Assembly (NCBI GenBank): GCA_905221605.1
Contig: CAJNDS010001624.1
Span: 1-64,000 of the forward strand
DNA from: Symbiodinium natans
Lineage: Eukaryota; Sar; Dinophyceae; Suessiales; Symbiodiniaceae
Direction: 5' to 3'
DNA: 64,000 nucleotides
Below the pieces are notes generated by a model that did not search any database, had not been told where the DNA came from, and was given only the letters and a program-made list of their open reading frames with translations. The translations under genes and the position numbers were made by a program. Positions 29,547 to 41,000 of the stretch are shown here, one piece after another (the stretch's first letter is position 1; the number at the start of each line of letters is the position of its first letter).

Positions 29547-30493
29547 ACTCTGCTGCTCATTGGGCTGCGGCTGACCTGCACATGTGAGTCACATGTGCAG
29601 ATGAGGCACAGCCTCATGAGCAGCATATTTAGGCACATTCTGTTCACTGCATGTCACATGGTCGTCAACCTCATCAGAAGATGAACAAGACCACGCTCCA
29701 CCATTACTTCTACCGTTCAAACTATCGTGTGCAACAAAGCCCGACAAAATGTCGAATTTGAACGCAGCTATCACAGCACCAGTCTGTCCTTATCGGCACA
29801 ACCAAGGCATAGTGGTGATATCGGTACTAGTAGCGGTAGCAGCAGCCGCAATGCACGGCCCACTTCAGTTCTGCACTAGGTCACTAGGCATGGCACCACA
29901 GCGAGCGCAAGACGAGCAAGCAAAGCGTGTGATGAAGGGCACACATAGATTTGCCACGGTCAAGGCTCTTGTTGGGCTCCATCAAATGGAGGCCACTTGC
30001 CTCCCGCCTTCATCCAGCCCCAAGAAGGTGCCAAACTCTGCTGCTCATTGGGCTGCGGCTGAACTGCACATGTGAGTCACACGTGCAGATGAGGCACAGC
30101 CTCATGAGCAGCATATTTAGGCACATTCTGTTCACTGCATGTCACATGGTCGTCAACCTCATCAGAAGATGAACAAGACCACGCTCCACCATTACTTCTA
30201 CCGTTCAAACTATCGTGTGCAACAAAGCCCGACAAAATGTCGAATTTGAACGCAGCTATCACAGCACCAGTCTGTCCTTATCGGCACAACCAAGGCATAG
30301 TGGTGATATCGGTACTAGTAGCGGTAGCAGCAGCCGCAATGCACGGCCCACTTCAGTTCTGCACTAGGTCACTAGGCATGGCACCACAGCGAGCGCAAGA
30401 CGAGCAAGCAAAGCGTGTGATGAAGGGCACACATAGATTTGCCACGGTCAAGGCTCTTGTTGGGCTCCATCAAATGGAGGCCACTTGCCTCCC
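29518..30493. repeat. 488-bp tandem duplication, nearly identical units
   Basis: Units 29518-30005 and 30006-30493 appear to differ at only about two positions (GACCTG/GAACTG and ACATGTG/ACACGTG). Each contains a minus-strand frame (29589-29774, 30077-30262) reading MIAAFKFDILSGFVAHDSLN and an acidic Ser/Asp stretch. The near identity points to a recent event or to homogenisation. Confidence 0.95.
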
Positions 30494-30604
30494 AGAAAAA
30501 ATGAAACGCCCAAAAACCTACATGGCACACCTTGCCACGCCTCACTGACAAAAACTCATATGAAGGGCCAATCCACACCATCCAAGCTCGCTCCCTTCCA
30601 TCCG

Positions 30605-30829
30605 CGAACTTCCTCTCTCTCTTTCTCTCTCCCTCTCTTTCTTTCTTTCTTTCTTTCTTTCTTGGGGGCATGGGGCCGAAGCCTTGGACGTCATCGCCCG
30701 GCCCTGTATTGGAGCCGCTCCAGTGAAAACGAGTTTCCTCTCTTTCTCTCTCTCTCTCTCTCTTTTCTTCTTCTTCTTCCTCTTCTTCCTCTGCGCGCTT
30801 GAGAGGACCCCTCGAGATTCATTCTCTCT

Positions 30830-30877
<48 letters not shown>

Positions 30878-30885
30878 CGCTCTCA
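30605..30885. repeat. CT and TTTC microsatellites
   Basis: (TTTC)n at 30634-30662, (CT)n and (TTC)n at 30738-30790 and (CT)n at 30825-30873 lie close together. Ser/Leu/Phe-rich and Arg/Glu-rich frames are repeat translations. Confidence 0.95.
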
Positions 30886-30989
30886 AGGCTAAAATAAACT
30901 CCAAAATCCTCTCCGAACTGAACAGGCCCCTATTTAAGGCTCCAGTATGGACTCTCTTCACCGAAGTAGCCCAAGACAATTGCCACTGA

Positions 30990-31860
30990 CGAACCTCTAG
31001 GGTCCCTCATAACAGGGTCGGTTCTAAAGTCCCTTATCTGGTAGGGCTTAGGGCTTGGGGTTTGGGTCTAGGGGCAAGTGCATTGAGAATACCCCCCCAG
31101 GTTAGGCTCCCTAAACTCTCAGTGCCATTTGGGGGCTACATTCGGATTAGGGTGGAGGGTTTCGGGTTTGGGTTTTGGAATGTCACATTGACATAGATAA
31201 TCAAATGTGAGTTAGACTGGGCAAGACCTGCCAAGTTGATACTGTTGACGCTACTGGAATGATGCAGTACAACAGTACAACATGCTTGGAAACCTAAACC
31301 CTAAACCCTAAGCCCCAAATCCTAAATCCTAAATCCTACATCCTAAACCCTAAACGCCCAGCCGCAGTTCTGCGACACACATGAGAGTTGAGATCCCTCA
31401 CGACAACCTGCAACCCTAAACCCACATACTTTATCTAGCCCTAAGCAGAATGACCGTCCTGGACCGTAAACCATAGAACCCCGCACCTCTACAACCCTCA
31501 GACTGACTCCTAAGCCCCTACAACCCGAAGACTGACCCGAAAACCCTCAAAAGCCGAAGGCTGACCCGAAAACCCTAAACAGCCCTAAACCCTAAACCCT
31601 AAACCCTAAACCCTAAACCCTAAACCCTAAACCCTAAACCCCAATTAGAATCCTAAGTGTCTACAACCCGAAGACTAGCCCAAAAGCCTACAACCTCCAA
31701 GGCCAAGGCACGTGCGCTCGCGCACCGAGGCCGAGCTTGGTTAGCGCCTCGCCAATTGAAAAGACGGGGTTAGGGTTTAGGGTTTAGGGTTTAAGGTTTA
31801 GGGTTTAGGGTTTAGGGGCTAACCCTAAACCCCGAAACCCGCAAAAAGGCCCGCATGAGG
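30990..31860. other. Telomere-type mosaic with exon-like blocks
   Basis: Arrays lie at 31580-31642 (C) and 31766-31816 (G). The block between them, 31690-31760, reads ALTKLGLGARAHVPWPWR on minus, with a GTTGTA donor-like site. A block at 31360-31420 is also open on minus. No family is recognised. Confidence 0.35.
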
Positions 31861-31861
31861 C

Positions 31862-32050
31862 TTAACACAGGGCACAGGCTTCAAACAGGCTTTTTAAGGG
31901 GAGTAGGGTTTTGGGTTTCGGGTGGGTTTCGAAGGTAGGGGGTTGCAGAGGAGTCGCCGATGTCAACGGTGCGCCTTCGGCACCCGCGGCAAGCGCCTGG
32001 CTTAGGGGGATCCCCGCTTCGGCAAGGCTTCCAGCATGTAGTATGTTCAC
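31862..32050 (-). CDS. Exon-like open frame
   Basis: The minus frame reads LAEAGIPLSQALAAGAEGAP, with protein-like composition. It runs into degenerate array sequence downstream, so the real exon probably ends near 31930. The function is unknown. Confidence 0.3.
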   Translation of the reverse strand: MNILHAGSLAEAGIPLSQALAAGAEGAPLTSATPLQPPTFETHPKPKTLLPLKSLFEACALC

Positions 32051-32059
32051 TCCTTGTGA

Positions 32060-32847
32060 AGCTCAAGAACTAAACCCTCTGAGCCCTAAACCCCAAACCC
32101 TAAGCCCTAAAGCCGAAAACCCTAAACCCTAAATGGTAGGAGCACTGATAGCATAGGCTAAGATACCTCTGAACCTTCGAAGCGACTCTTCCTGCTGGTT
32201 TAGGATCTCGGGTTTGTGGTTTAGGGTTGCTAACCTTGCCCCCCCCCCCCCCCCCCCGATCCAAAACGCACAATCCCACTACAGTTGAACTGAAATTTCC
32301 GGGGTCGTTCTATACCATGCTCCCTCAAGCAACCCTAAGCCCTAAACCCTAAACCCGAAACCCTAAACCTTAAACCCTAAACCCTAACCCCAATACCCCT
32401 GTCCGGCTCTCCAGCCTGTCGCTCAGAAGGAGGCCGCAGGCGCGCCCGAGCGTCTTGTACCAAGGCCTGTGAAGGTTGAGGATTTATGGTGGGTTTGGTG
32501 TGTAGGGTTTAGGGTTTAGGGTTTGGGGTTTGGGGTTTGGGGGGTTTGGGGGGTTTGGGGTTTGGGGTTTGGGGGTAGGGGTTTTGGGTTGAAGACTTAG
32601 GATCTAGGGTTTAGGGTCTTCGGGTATATAGGGTCCAGGGAGAACTCAACAGACCTCTCAAAAGGCCAAAACGTCTCAACTGTTGGCCCCAAACCCTGAA
32701 CCCTATGCGCCTAAACCCTAAACATCTGGCAACATCTAGAAATTTTTTAAGAGGCTAAGATGCCTATAAAAGGAGGGGGGTAGAAGACTCCAGCCTGCGT
32801 GTGATCTCTATGATTTCCCTGGAAGCTTGAGACCTTACCTAATCCTA
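32060..32847. other. Telomere-type mosaic
   Basis: Degenerate arrays lie at 32335-32395 and 32502-32640. The block at 32410-32470 reads RPWYKTLGRACGLLLSDRLE on minus and lies between a C array and a G array, like other exons. No gene is assigned. Confidence 0.35.
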
Positions 32848-33198
32848 TAGGCCTTAAACCCTAAACCCTAAACCCTAAACCCTAAACCCTAAACCCTAAA
32901 CCCTAAACCCTAAACCCCTCAAGGCCCCAGCCCGCAGCACCACCAGCCGCAGGCGCGGCTCTGGGTCTCCCAAGTCCCAGGAGAAGCGCCGGACCAGGGG
33001 ATGACCTTAGGGCTAGGGTTTAGGGTTTAGGGTTTAGGGTTTAGGGTTTAGGGTTTAGGGTTTAGGGTTTAGGGTTTAGGGTTTAGGGTTTAGGGTTTAG
33101 GGTTTAGGGTTTAGGGTTTAGGGTTTAGGGTTTAGGGCTGGGTTTAGGGTTTGGGGTTTAGGGTTTGGGGTTTAGGGTTTGGGGTTTAGGGCTTAGGG
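32848..33198. repeat. Long C array, exon-like block, long G array
   Basis: About ten CCCTAAA units end near 32917, and about eighteen TTTAGGG units start at 33016. Between them the minus strand reads VRRFSWDLGDPEPRLRLVVL (32916-33005), with an AAG acceptor, and the donor is the first GTTTAG of the C array's complement. This is the clearest example of one exon framed by two facing arrays. Confidence 0.75.
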
Positions 33199-33199
33199 T

Positions 33200-33957
33200 A
33201 ACAGGTCTTAGGGTAAGCGACAACCTGAAACTTCTTAGGATACATAAGAATCTTGGAGGGGCTTGTAGTTTAAGAGTCCACTGAGAAATAGGTTTTGGGT
33301 TCTTGAGGTGGTTTGCTGATCTGGGGATTAGGGTTTGGGCTTTCGGGCCATGGGTTTGGGGCATCATCTTTCCAAGACACGCTGGACGAAACGAAAAGGG
33401 CAGCGCTGTACCGAACAGAACTCCCTGGTTCTTCGTTGGGAATGAGGGAATTAGGGCCCAAAGAATTCCCTCTAAGGGGTTCTAAAGGGTGAGAGAGGTA
33501 GGGCCAGAAAAAGATATTTATGTATATATATATATGTTCAATGTTCCCTTTCAAGGGTTCTATAGGGTACCTCATTCCGTCACTCCCTGCTATAAGAGCC
33601 AGCCAGGTAAGCTGGGATGCTGCGATTTCGCGTTGCCCAGGCGTAGTAGGAGCCCTGCCTGCAAATGCATGAACCGAAAGCCCCCTGACCCTAAACCTAA
33701 ACCCTCAACCGAAACCCTAAACCCCAAACCCAAAACCCTAAAGCCCAACCCAAGTCAAAGTCAGAACCTTCCTGGATATATCGGATAAACATATGCATAT
33801 ATGTAGAGAGCAAGCCCCATGAAGGCGTGTATGTATGGTGCACTTGAAGCCTCAAGTGGAGACTGGCCCCTAACACCCCTGGAACCAGACTTGACCCTAA
33901 ACCAACCCTAAACCTAAAACCGAAACCTAAAACCCAACAACCCCCAAACCCTACACC
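33200..33957. other. Unassigned, degenerate foldback sequence
   Basis: GGGAATTCT/AGGGTTCTA motifs at 33400-33590 resemble a diverged foldback around a short AT repeat (33515-33537). Degenerate CCCTAAA repeats lie at 33690-33750. No gene was seen. Confidence 0.35.
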
Positions 33958-34060
33958 CTACTTGAAAGTTCATGGCACTTATCAATAGGGATATAAGTAA
34001 GGTAACCTGTATGAAAACCTCAATTAAGGTACTTATAACCCTACTTATACGTTGGTAGCC
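33958..34060. mobile_element. Foldback element family 2
   Basis: ACTTGAAAGTTCATGGCACTT at the left and GTACTTATAACCCTACTTAT at the right are inverted. The right terminal end is diverged. Confidence 0.55.
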
Positions 34061-34246
34061 CAGTAACCATATTTTAATAAGGGCACCCTTTTTGGGGTTG
34101 GTTACTTTAAAGGGGAAACCATAACAAAAAAGGTAAAACCAAGATACCGACTTTCGAGTCAAACCCGAAACTCAGAGCCCCAGCGGGAGGCATAGGCCTC
34201 TCCAAACCCTCCAAGACGTCGAGCATGACTTTGCCTGGTAGCTGGA

Positions 34247-35020
34247 AGTTTAGGGTTTAGGGTTTAGGGTTTAGGGTTAATCTTATTCCAAGTGTGGGCC
34301 CATATTTTGGGTCCCCCGTTACATAACCCTTGTATACACTATACATAAGAAACACCCATACTTCGGATTCCTCTACACATCCGTAAGGGGGCATGCTAAA
34401 ACAGCTAAGAGTTTAGGCTTTAGGGTTTAGGTGTGGGTGGGCAACCATCATTCCTAAGTGCAGAAAAATCATGTTCAGCTGTTTCGGTGTGGAGTTGAAG
34501 CTTTCACCAGCCACTCGCCCTAAACCCTAAACCCTAAACCCTAAACCCTAAACCCTAAACCCTAAACCCTAAACCCTAAACCCTAAGCCCAAACCCTAAA
34601 CCCAAAACTGTGGACCTCCCCGGTGTGAGTGGCAGCTTCGGCTGGGGGAATATGCAAAACAGCAACCCTAAATCCTAAGCATAAGGATGCTTCGGGGCTT
34701 GGGGTTCATAGGGGTGTAGGCATAAACCCTAAACCCTAAACCCTAAACCCTAAACCCTAAACCCTAAACCCCAACCCTAAACCCTAAACCGGTGTAGGCA
34801 TAGGGTTTAGGGAATAGGGTTTGGGCTTCATAAGGGGTATACACACAGGGGTTTAGAGGGTTTAGGGTTCAGAAGGGGGTATTCATGGCATCTTCATGGC
34901 TGCGGCTTTCAAAGCTTGCAACTGAAGGGCTCCCTTTTAGCCTTTCATGCTGAGAGGGTTTAGGGTTCAGGGTTTAAGCTTTGGGGTTTAAGTTTAGGGT
35001 GTCGGAATTCCCTCCCAAGC
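34247..35020. repeat. Telomere-type arrays
   Basis: A G array at 34247-34277 and C arrays at 34519-34615 (about ten units) and 34724-34795 have degenerate G repeats between them. No coding block is recognised in this stretch. Confidence 0.8.
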
Positions 35021-35081
35021 CCCCAAAGACACACAACTCCCGCACGCCTCGCTCGTAGAGGTCTTGGATCTTGTCGGGGTC
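35021..35081 (-). CDS. Exon-like block
   Basis: After GGAACTTGAG the minus strand reads DPDKIQDLYERGVRELCVFG and meets a GC donor (GCTTGG). An upstream 31-nt block (35331-35301, APGMPMVHDD) has an ACTTCTAG acceptor and a consensus GTAAGT donor. Both probably belong to one unknown gene. Confidence 0.42.
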
Positions 35082-35392
35082 CTCAAGTTCCCGAAGCCCT
35101 CTAAGCCCTACACCAAAATAGACTAAAAACTCTAAACCCGAAGCCCTAAACCCTAGGCCCTAAGCTCTAAATCCTAAGCCCTAAACCTATATAAACCCTA
35201 AACTCTCAACCCAAAACCCAGAACCCTAAAAACCTTGGCACACTCGGTCAACGCATGCCTACTTGGCGGCTTCTCCGTCCTTCGACTTCACAACTTACGT
35301 CATCATGGACCATCGGCATCCCGGGAGCTCTAGAAGTACAGCTAAAGTACCACCCCTGAGCCCTAAACCCGAAACTTAAAACCCTAACACGT

Positions 35393-35440
35393 TTAGGGTT
35401 TAGGGTTTAGGGTTTAGGGTTTAGGGTTTGGGGTTTAGGG
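35393..35440. repeat. TTTAGGG array
   Basis: Six units lie here. A C-run follows at 35496-35512. A CCCTAAA array lies at 35697-35745 and a G array at 35873-35909, framing the exon-like block at 35770-35832. Confidence 0.85.
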
Positions 35441-35769
35441 TTCAGGCCCCTAACCCTGAACCGGTCATCCCATTCAACCTTCTGAATATTTCTGCGCCCC
35501 CCCCCCCCCCCCCTGACAGAACCCTTGGAGGCCGCCACGGGGACCTCTAAAAAATAGGGCCGTTCTGCAATTATGCCTTTTCCTCCTAGTCCTTGCAGCA
35601 AGGGTTATTCAGTTTCCTTGCGGCAAGGGTCCCCTCCCAAAAACAGCCAAAACAGACTGAACCCTGAACCCTAAAAACCCCAAAACCTAAAACTCAAACC
35701 CTAAACCCTAAACCCTAAACCCTAAACCCTAAACCCCAAACCCCGAAAATCCGAAAACTCCCTAATCGC

Positions 35770-35832
35770 CAATCCAGAGTCCATGCTGGCCGAGTCTGGC
35801 AGCTGCTCGCCCACTCGAGTCAGGGCGGCCTT
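35770..35832 (-). CDS. Exon-like block
   Basis: Twenty-one codons read KAALTRVGEQLPDSASMDSG, starting after AATTTCGAG and ending at a GC donor. The composition is protein-like and the block has the usual facing arrays. The function is unknown. Confidence 0.4.
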
Positions 35833-36113
35833 CTCGAAATTTAGGAGCGGTTCTCGAAGATGATGGTCCCGTTTAGGGTTTGGGGTTTAGGGTTTAGGGT
35901 TTAGGGTTTTGGCCAATAGGGACAGGGTACAAAAGACAATTAAAGAACCGCAGTACTAGGAGGAGAAGGGTCAAGTGCGCAGGGGTTTATAGGGTTTAGG
36001 ATGCTGAAGGTGGTCGGGAACTCTCCCCTAAACAGAAACCTGGCCTCTAGACCCAGCCTTCCAGCAACGTAACTCCACTGCCAAAGCCTCCTGGTTGTGC
36101 TAATGGACACAAC

Positions 36114-36290
36114 ATGGGGGGTATCGACATCAGATATCTGTGCTTCATGTTTGGAGGTGTCGCTTTGGACACTTTCAAGCTTATAGCCGCTGGTGCACAC
36201 CATCAACTTGGGGGAGTTGCTTTTCAAGTGTTCCCGTCGCTTTACATGTTTTTGAGCATTCGCCTCTGGCTGAGAAGAATAGCATGTGTG
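36114..36290 (+). repeat. Protein-level repeat, copy A
   Basis: The plus-strand translation reads GGVALDTFKLIAAGAHHQLG then GGVAFQVFPSLYMFLSIRLW. The same pattern (GGVAxxxF, GVAxQVFxxxYxFLxIR) occurs at 54.34-54.58 kb with many silent and conservative changes. The similarity suggests a coding origin. The family is unknown. Confidence 0.5.
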
Positions 36291-36334
36291 CCGTGTGTGT
36301 TGCAGGAGAACCTCCCCCTTCCACAAAGAGGTAC

Positions 36335-36440
36335 ATACTACTTGGAGATTCATGGTACTTCGTAGCCAAATATAACTGTACTTATAGTTATAAGTTCAGC
36401 TATGACTGGTTAATAAGTACCATGAACCTTCAAGTAGTAC
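36335..36440. mobile_element. Foldback element family 2
   Basis: CTACTTGGAGATTCATGGTAC and the inverted GTACCATGAACCTTCAAGTAG are near-perfect terminal repeats of an element of about 100 bp. This is the best-preserved copy of the family. Confidence 0.8.
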
Positions 36441-36848
36441 GTATCCTCGGCTCCAAGCCCCCTAACCTGACCTTGAGCTGTTCAGGGTTCAGGGTTTGGG
36501 GTTAGTGGTTTAGGGTTTAGGGTTTGGGGTTTGTTAGGGTTTGGGGTTTAGGTTTCGAGCTTACTGTATCCACCCTTGCCCCCCCTCCCCCCTCCCCCCC
36601 CCCCAAAAAAAAAATAAATAAACAAGACACCATGAGACCCTCCTACATGTCTAAACCCTTCACCCTACATCAAGCTTTGACCCCTATCAAAACCTAAACA
36701 TTGAAACCCTAACCGCTAAACCATGACCCTAAACCCTAAACCCTAAACCCTATACCCTAAACCCTAGACCCCAAACCTAAACCCTAAAACCCTAAAACCC
36801 TAAACCCCAAAACACAAAACCCTAAACCCTAAACCCATGGATTCTTAC

Positions 36849-36934
36849 AGTACAAGCTCCAAAGCATCCCAGGCATCGACGCGGCGCCTGCAGACGCATC
36901 TGGCGCAAGCGCGCCTTATCCACCACCGACTTGC
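36849..36934 (-). CDS. Exon-like block
   Basis: GCTGGCCCAG is followed by 86 nt reading KSVVDKARLRQMRLQAPRRC and a consensus donor GTAAGA. It lies between a C array (36729-36838) and a G array (36965-37085). It may be a 3' exon of the ankyrin gene upstream of it on the minus strand. Confidence 0.45.
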
Positions 36935-36964
36935 CTGGGCCAGCACCTAACCCTCAACCCTTCA

Positions 36965-37085
36965 AGCCGGTTTAGGGTTAGGGTTTAGGGTTTAGGGTTT
37001 AGGGTTTAGGGTTTAGGGTTTAGGGTTTAGGGTTTAGGGTTTAGGGTTTAGGGTTTAGGGTTTAGGGTTTAGGGTTTAGGGTTTG
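36965..37085. repeat. TTTAGGG array
   Basis: About seventeen nearly perfect units lie here. Confidence 0.95.
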
Positions 37086-37645
37086 CTAAAGCCCTGAACC
37101 CAAAACCCTAAGCACCCAAAAGGCCGTAAGCTGCAGGAAGCTGTAGAGATTTAGAACTTTGTAATCGGTTTTAGGGCCACTTGCGGTCCGGGTTTAGGGT
37201 TTAGGGTTTAGGGTTTAGGGTTTAGGGTTTGAACTGCGAGGTTCTCTTCTGCACGTCTCGACAGGGGCCCGGTTCAAGTAGCCGAGGAAGAAATTTAGGG
37301 TCAGGGTCTCGGGTTAACGGTTTACCCTAAACCCTAAACCCTAAACCCTTAACCCTAAACCCTAACCCCTAAACATCCCTAAACCCTAAACCCTACATCC
37401 TAAACCCTAAACCCTAAATTTAGGGTCAATCTTGTTTTTCCTTTTACATTTCGCGGGCTGCACGTTGGGAGCCTCGAGAAAGTGCAAAACCTCAAACCTA
37501 CACCGACATGTCCACCCTCAGCTGCTAGGTCAGGACTCCTTCTTTGAAGTTTAGGGTTTAGGGGTTTAGGGTTTAGGGTTTAGGGTTTAGGATCATTTCT
37601 CAAACTGTTGAGCGATACCCCCTCGGCAGTGCCCGTAGACACTAC

Positions 37646-37715
37646 CTGCAAAAAGGCAGCGAAAAGTTCTTCCTGAAAGGCTGCCACGGCTCTCTTCACA
37701 GGGCACCCATATACA
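37646..37715 (-). CDS. Exon-like block, possibly ankyrin gene
   Basis: The minus strand reads KRAVAAFQEELFAAFLQ up to a GTAGTG donor at 37645. The frame stays open downstream (VVSTGTAEGVSLNSLRN), so the donor may not be used. The start is not fixed. Confidence 0.4.
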
Positions 37716-37929
37716 GTTCGGCGACGCCATCAGAATTCGGCAACTCTTGCCGTGTTTATAGATGGGAAAGACCAAAAACCGAACCTAAACTCCAAACCTC
37801 CCGAAAACTTAGCCCCTGAGGCCCTGCGCCCTAAACCACTAAACTTGGAACTGCCTGAACTCCTGAACCCTCAAACCCTAAACCCCAAAACCCAAACCCC
37901 AAACCCTAAACCATAAACCCTACCCTTAC

Positions 37930-38006
37930 AACCCAAAGCCAGAGTGCCGTGTCTCCACAACATGGGATCCGCTCCCCGTGTGAGGAGGTAGACAAGGATC
38001 TCGACC
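37930..38006 (-). CDS. Ankyrin exon (helix 2 and turn)
   Basis: A 77-nt block between CCCTCTTGAG and GTAAGG reads VEILVYLLTRGADPMLWRHG. VEILVYLLTRGADP matches the second helix and loop of an ankyrin repeat. The first base completes a glycine codon with the preceding exon. Confidence 0.68.
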
Positions 38007-41000
38007 CTCAAGAGGGTTAAGGCTTAGTAGGGTTAGTAGGGTTAGCAGGGTTATGGGGTTATAGGGCTTAGGGTTTAGGTTATAGGGTTTTAGGGTTTTA
38101 GGGTTTGGGGCTAGCCGAGGGAAAGGGAGGGTCTTAGAGTAGGTTCTTGCAGGCTTACGGCTTATATGGGTTCGGGCTTAGGCATGTAGAGCCTGCCCTA
38201 GATTATCGGGACCCCGCACCCGCATACTTGATATACTATACGTTGGGTGCCGGAAAAAAGACCCCGCCCCCTCTTTGAAACAGCTGCCATGGATGAGGTC
38301 GGGATTGTGGAGAACCCTAAACCCGAACCCACGTGGACTGTTTGGGGTCGAGTGTAAGCTCAGTGCAGCAAAGCTTCAGGAAGCCAGAACCCTAAACCCG
38401 AACCGGAAACACTAAACCCTCAACCCTAAACCCCAGGCTACCAACACCCAAAATCTCCTCCTGAAACCTTTAAGGCCCTAAAGCCCTAAATCCCTACCCG
38501 AACTCTAAACCCTAAACACCCTGTAAGTCCTAAAACCTCAACGAAAGCACTGCACCCAATTCAACTTGAAACCCGAGTGAGGATGTAAATGGAGCAGCCA
38601 AGCACCTTCAAAACGAGTTTAGGGTCGATTTCGGCTCAGGACTAACCTAGGAATGAAAGGGTTCCCTTTTTGGTTTAAAGGGGCTTCTAAGGGAACCTAA
38701 CCCTAAACCCTAAACCCTAAACCCTAAACCCTAAACCCTAAACCCTAAACCCTAAACCCTAAACCCTAAACCTTTACAAAAGGGAGATAGGGGCTGCTCC
38801 GAGTCCGAGTTTACAAGGGTTTCCGGCTTACTGGGCTTGGGGCAGGCCATCTGCTCCTCGGATGTGTAAGTTGCTTAAAACTGGGTTTCGGGTTTAGGGT
38901 TTAGGGTTTAGGGTTACTCGAAACCTCCAAGACAAAGCTTCAAGAACCCGAGTCGAAACCCAAAGCTCTCAAAAACCCTAATCCTAGAACGCGAAACAAG
39001 CACCTAGTATATTCCAGGTAGAATTCCTAACCCCAAACCCTAAACCAAAGGCTCTGTCCAGCTTTGTACAAGAAACCCCCCTTGAACCCCAGAATGTCAC
39101 CCGAGCGTCTGCCCCCACACCACGGCCATCTCCAAAGGGGTGTAGCCTTGCTAGAGGATTCGAAGCCCTCCCTAAACCCTAAACCCTAAACCCTAAACCC
39201 TAAACCCTAAACCCTAAACCCTAAGGCCTTAAACGAACCAACCGCTTTGTGCTCTGGGGGGTTGAAGATTTGGTTATTTGAGGGTTTACGAAAAGAAGAC
39301 TTTTGACCCATAGTAGGGACTCCAAAAAAGGCACCCCTAAACTCTTCCCCTAAATAACCTTTATATACATATATATATATATATGTTATATAGTCCCTAT
39401 ACCTAAGAAGCCCCCGAAATAAAGCCCAAAGAACCCCTAAGGTCCTTCGTGAGGGTCTAAACCCTAAACCCTAAACCCTAAACCCTAAACCCTAAAGGGG
39501 GTTCAGGGTTTCGGGCTTGAGGGGGTTAGGGGGTTACAGGGTTTAAGGGTTTAATTCGGGCTTGTGCTACCACATGACTGCGCACACAAGAACCTCTTCA
39601 ACCCCTTAAATGGGGCCATTATACCTCATAAGCCCCAAAATGGGCTATTATACCCTATAGCCTCGTTAAAAATGCCCTTTATAGGGTTGATTGTGGTATT
39701 GTAAGGCCTGAGATAGCCCATCCCGGCATGTAAATTGCGACAAGCGACCCTTTCGCTCCGTGTTCAACGTCTTGACGCCAACCTAGTGCAGGGCGCAACT
39801 TAAAAAGAACCCAGGCCCCTGGAGTTTGGCAGCTTGCACAAGAATCTGATAGAAGTAAGGAGTGTACCCTAAACCCTATACCCTAAAGCCCCGACCCTAA
39901 ACCCTAGCCACAGAAAAACGCGATCCCTAAGGCAGAACTAAACCAGACCCTGAAACAACTTCAGGATGGGTTGCCAGCCTAAAATCCTCGCAATTCTGTA
40001 GTTCTTTATTTGCCCAAGACTGGGGCTCAGGAATAAGGTGCACTTTGTTTCGGTTAGGGGTTTAGAATCCCACTTTTGGGGCATCCGTTGGGATGAATGC
40101 ATTGGCCAGAGATTTCTTTCGGCCAGCAAGTTTCACAAGGGAACTTACACTTAGGCGCCCCAAACCATGGGGAACCAAATTGGGGTTCAAGGACGGCTTC
40201 TGGTGCGCCATTGCCATGGCCTCGTCTACCAAAAAACGCAACGTTGTGATGTTGCCCGTCATCACTGCGCTGTTCCTCGGCATGCCACCGATTAAGCTTG
40301 AGGGTCCATGTTAAGATGTTCCGGACTGGGACTGTCGGGTTGCAGGTGTGGTGCATCATGGCAACCTAAGCTGTGCGTTTCATGAGCACTCAAAACCCCA
40401 TAAAGCCTGAGCCGTAAGACCGCACGATGCAAAAAGAATTCAAACCTCACTTGGCTTGTGCCCCTAAACCCTAAACCCTGAACCCATGAACCCATGAACC
40501 CTAAACCCTAAACCGCAGAGGGTCAAATGGATCCGCGCGATCCATGGCGCTCCCTGGACAAGGACGAGGTACAGCAAGTCTGGGGTTCAGGGTTTAGTGT
40601 GAGATAGGGTTTAGGGTTTAGGGTTTAGGGTTTAGGGTAAGCTACAGGGTATACAGGGCGTAGGCTTACCTAGGCCAAATGCAGAACCTTGGCACCCGAA
40701 GCGCCTAAACCCTGACACCTGAACCCCAACAAACCCCCACCCCCCCCCCACCCCGCCACCTAAAACCCCGCCACCTAAAACCCCAGTTAAACCCTAAACC
40801 CTGAAACCTAAACCCTTCTCACCAAATTCCAAGCCCTAGTCAGGCGCTACGTAAACCCCAAACCTTGCACGCACCTCGATGAGCTCACACCAACCACCAT
40901 CTGAAAAATAATTTAGGGTTTAGGGTTCAGGTTTAGGCTCGGGTCAGGGGCTTAAAGGTTTTTTATGAGCTCTTTTTTTGGGTGGGGGGGTTTGGGGTTT

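Noticed and set aside
30372-30989. Ser/Leu-rich and Arg/Glu-rich ORFs
   Set aside because: They translate CT and TTTC microsatellites.
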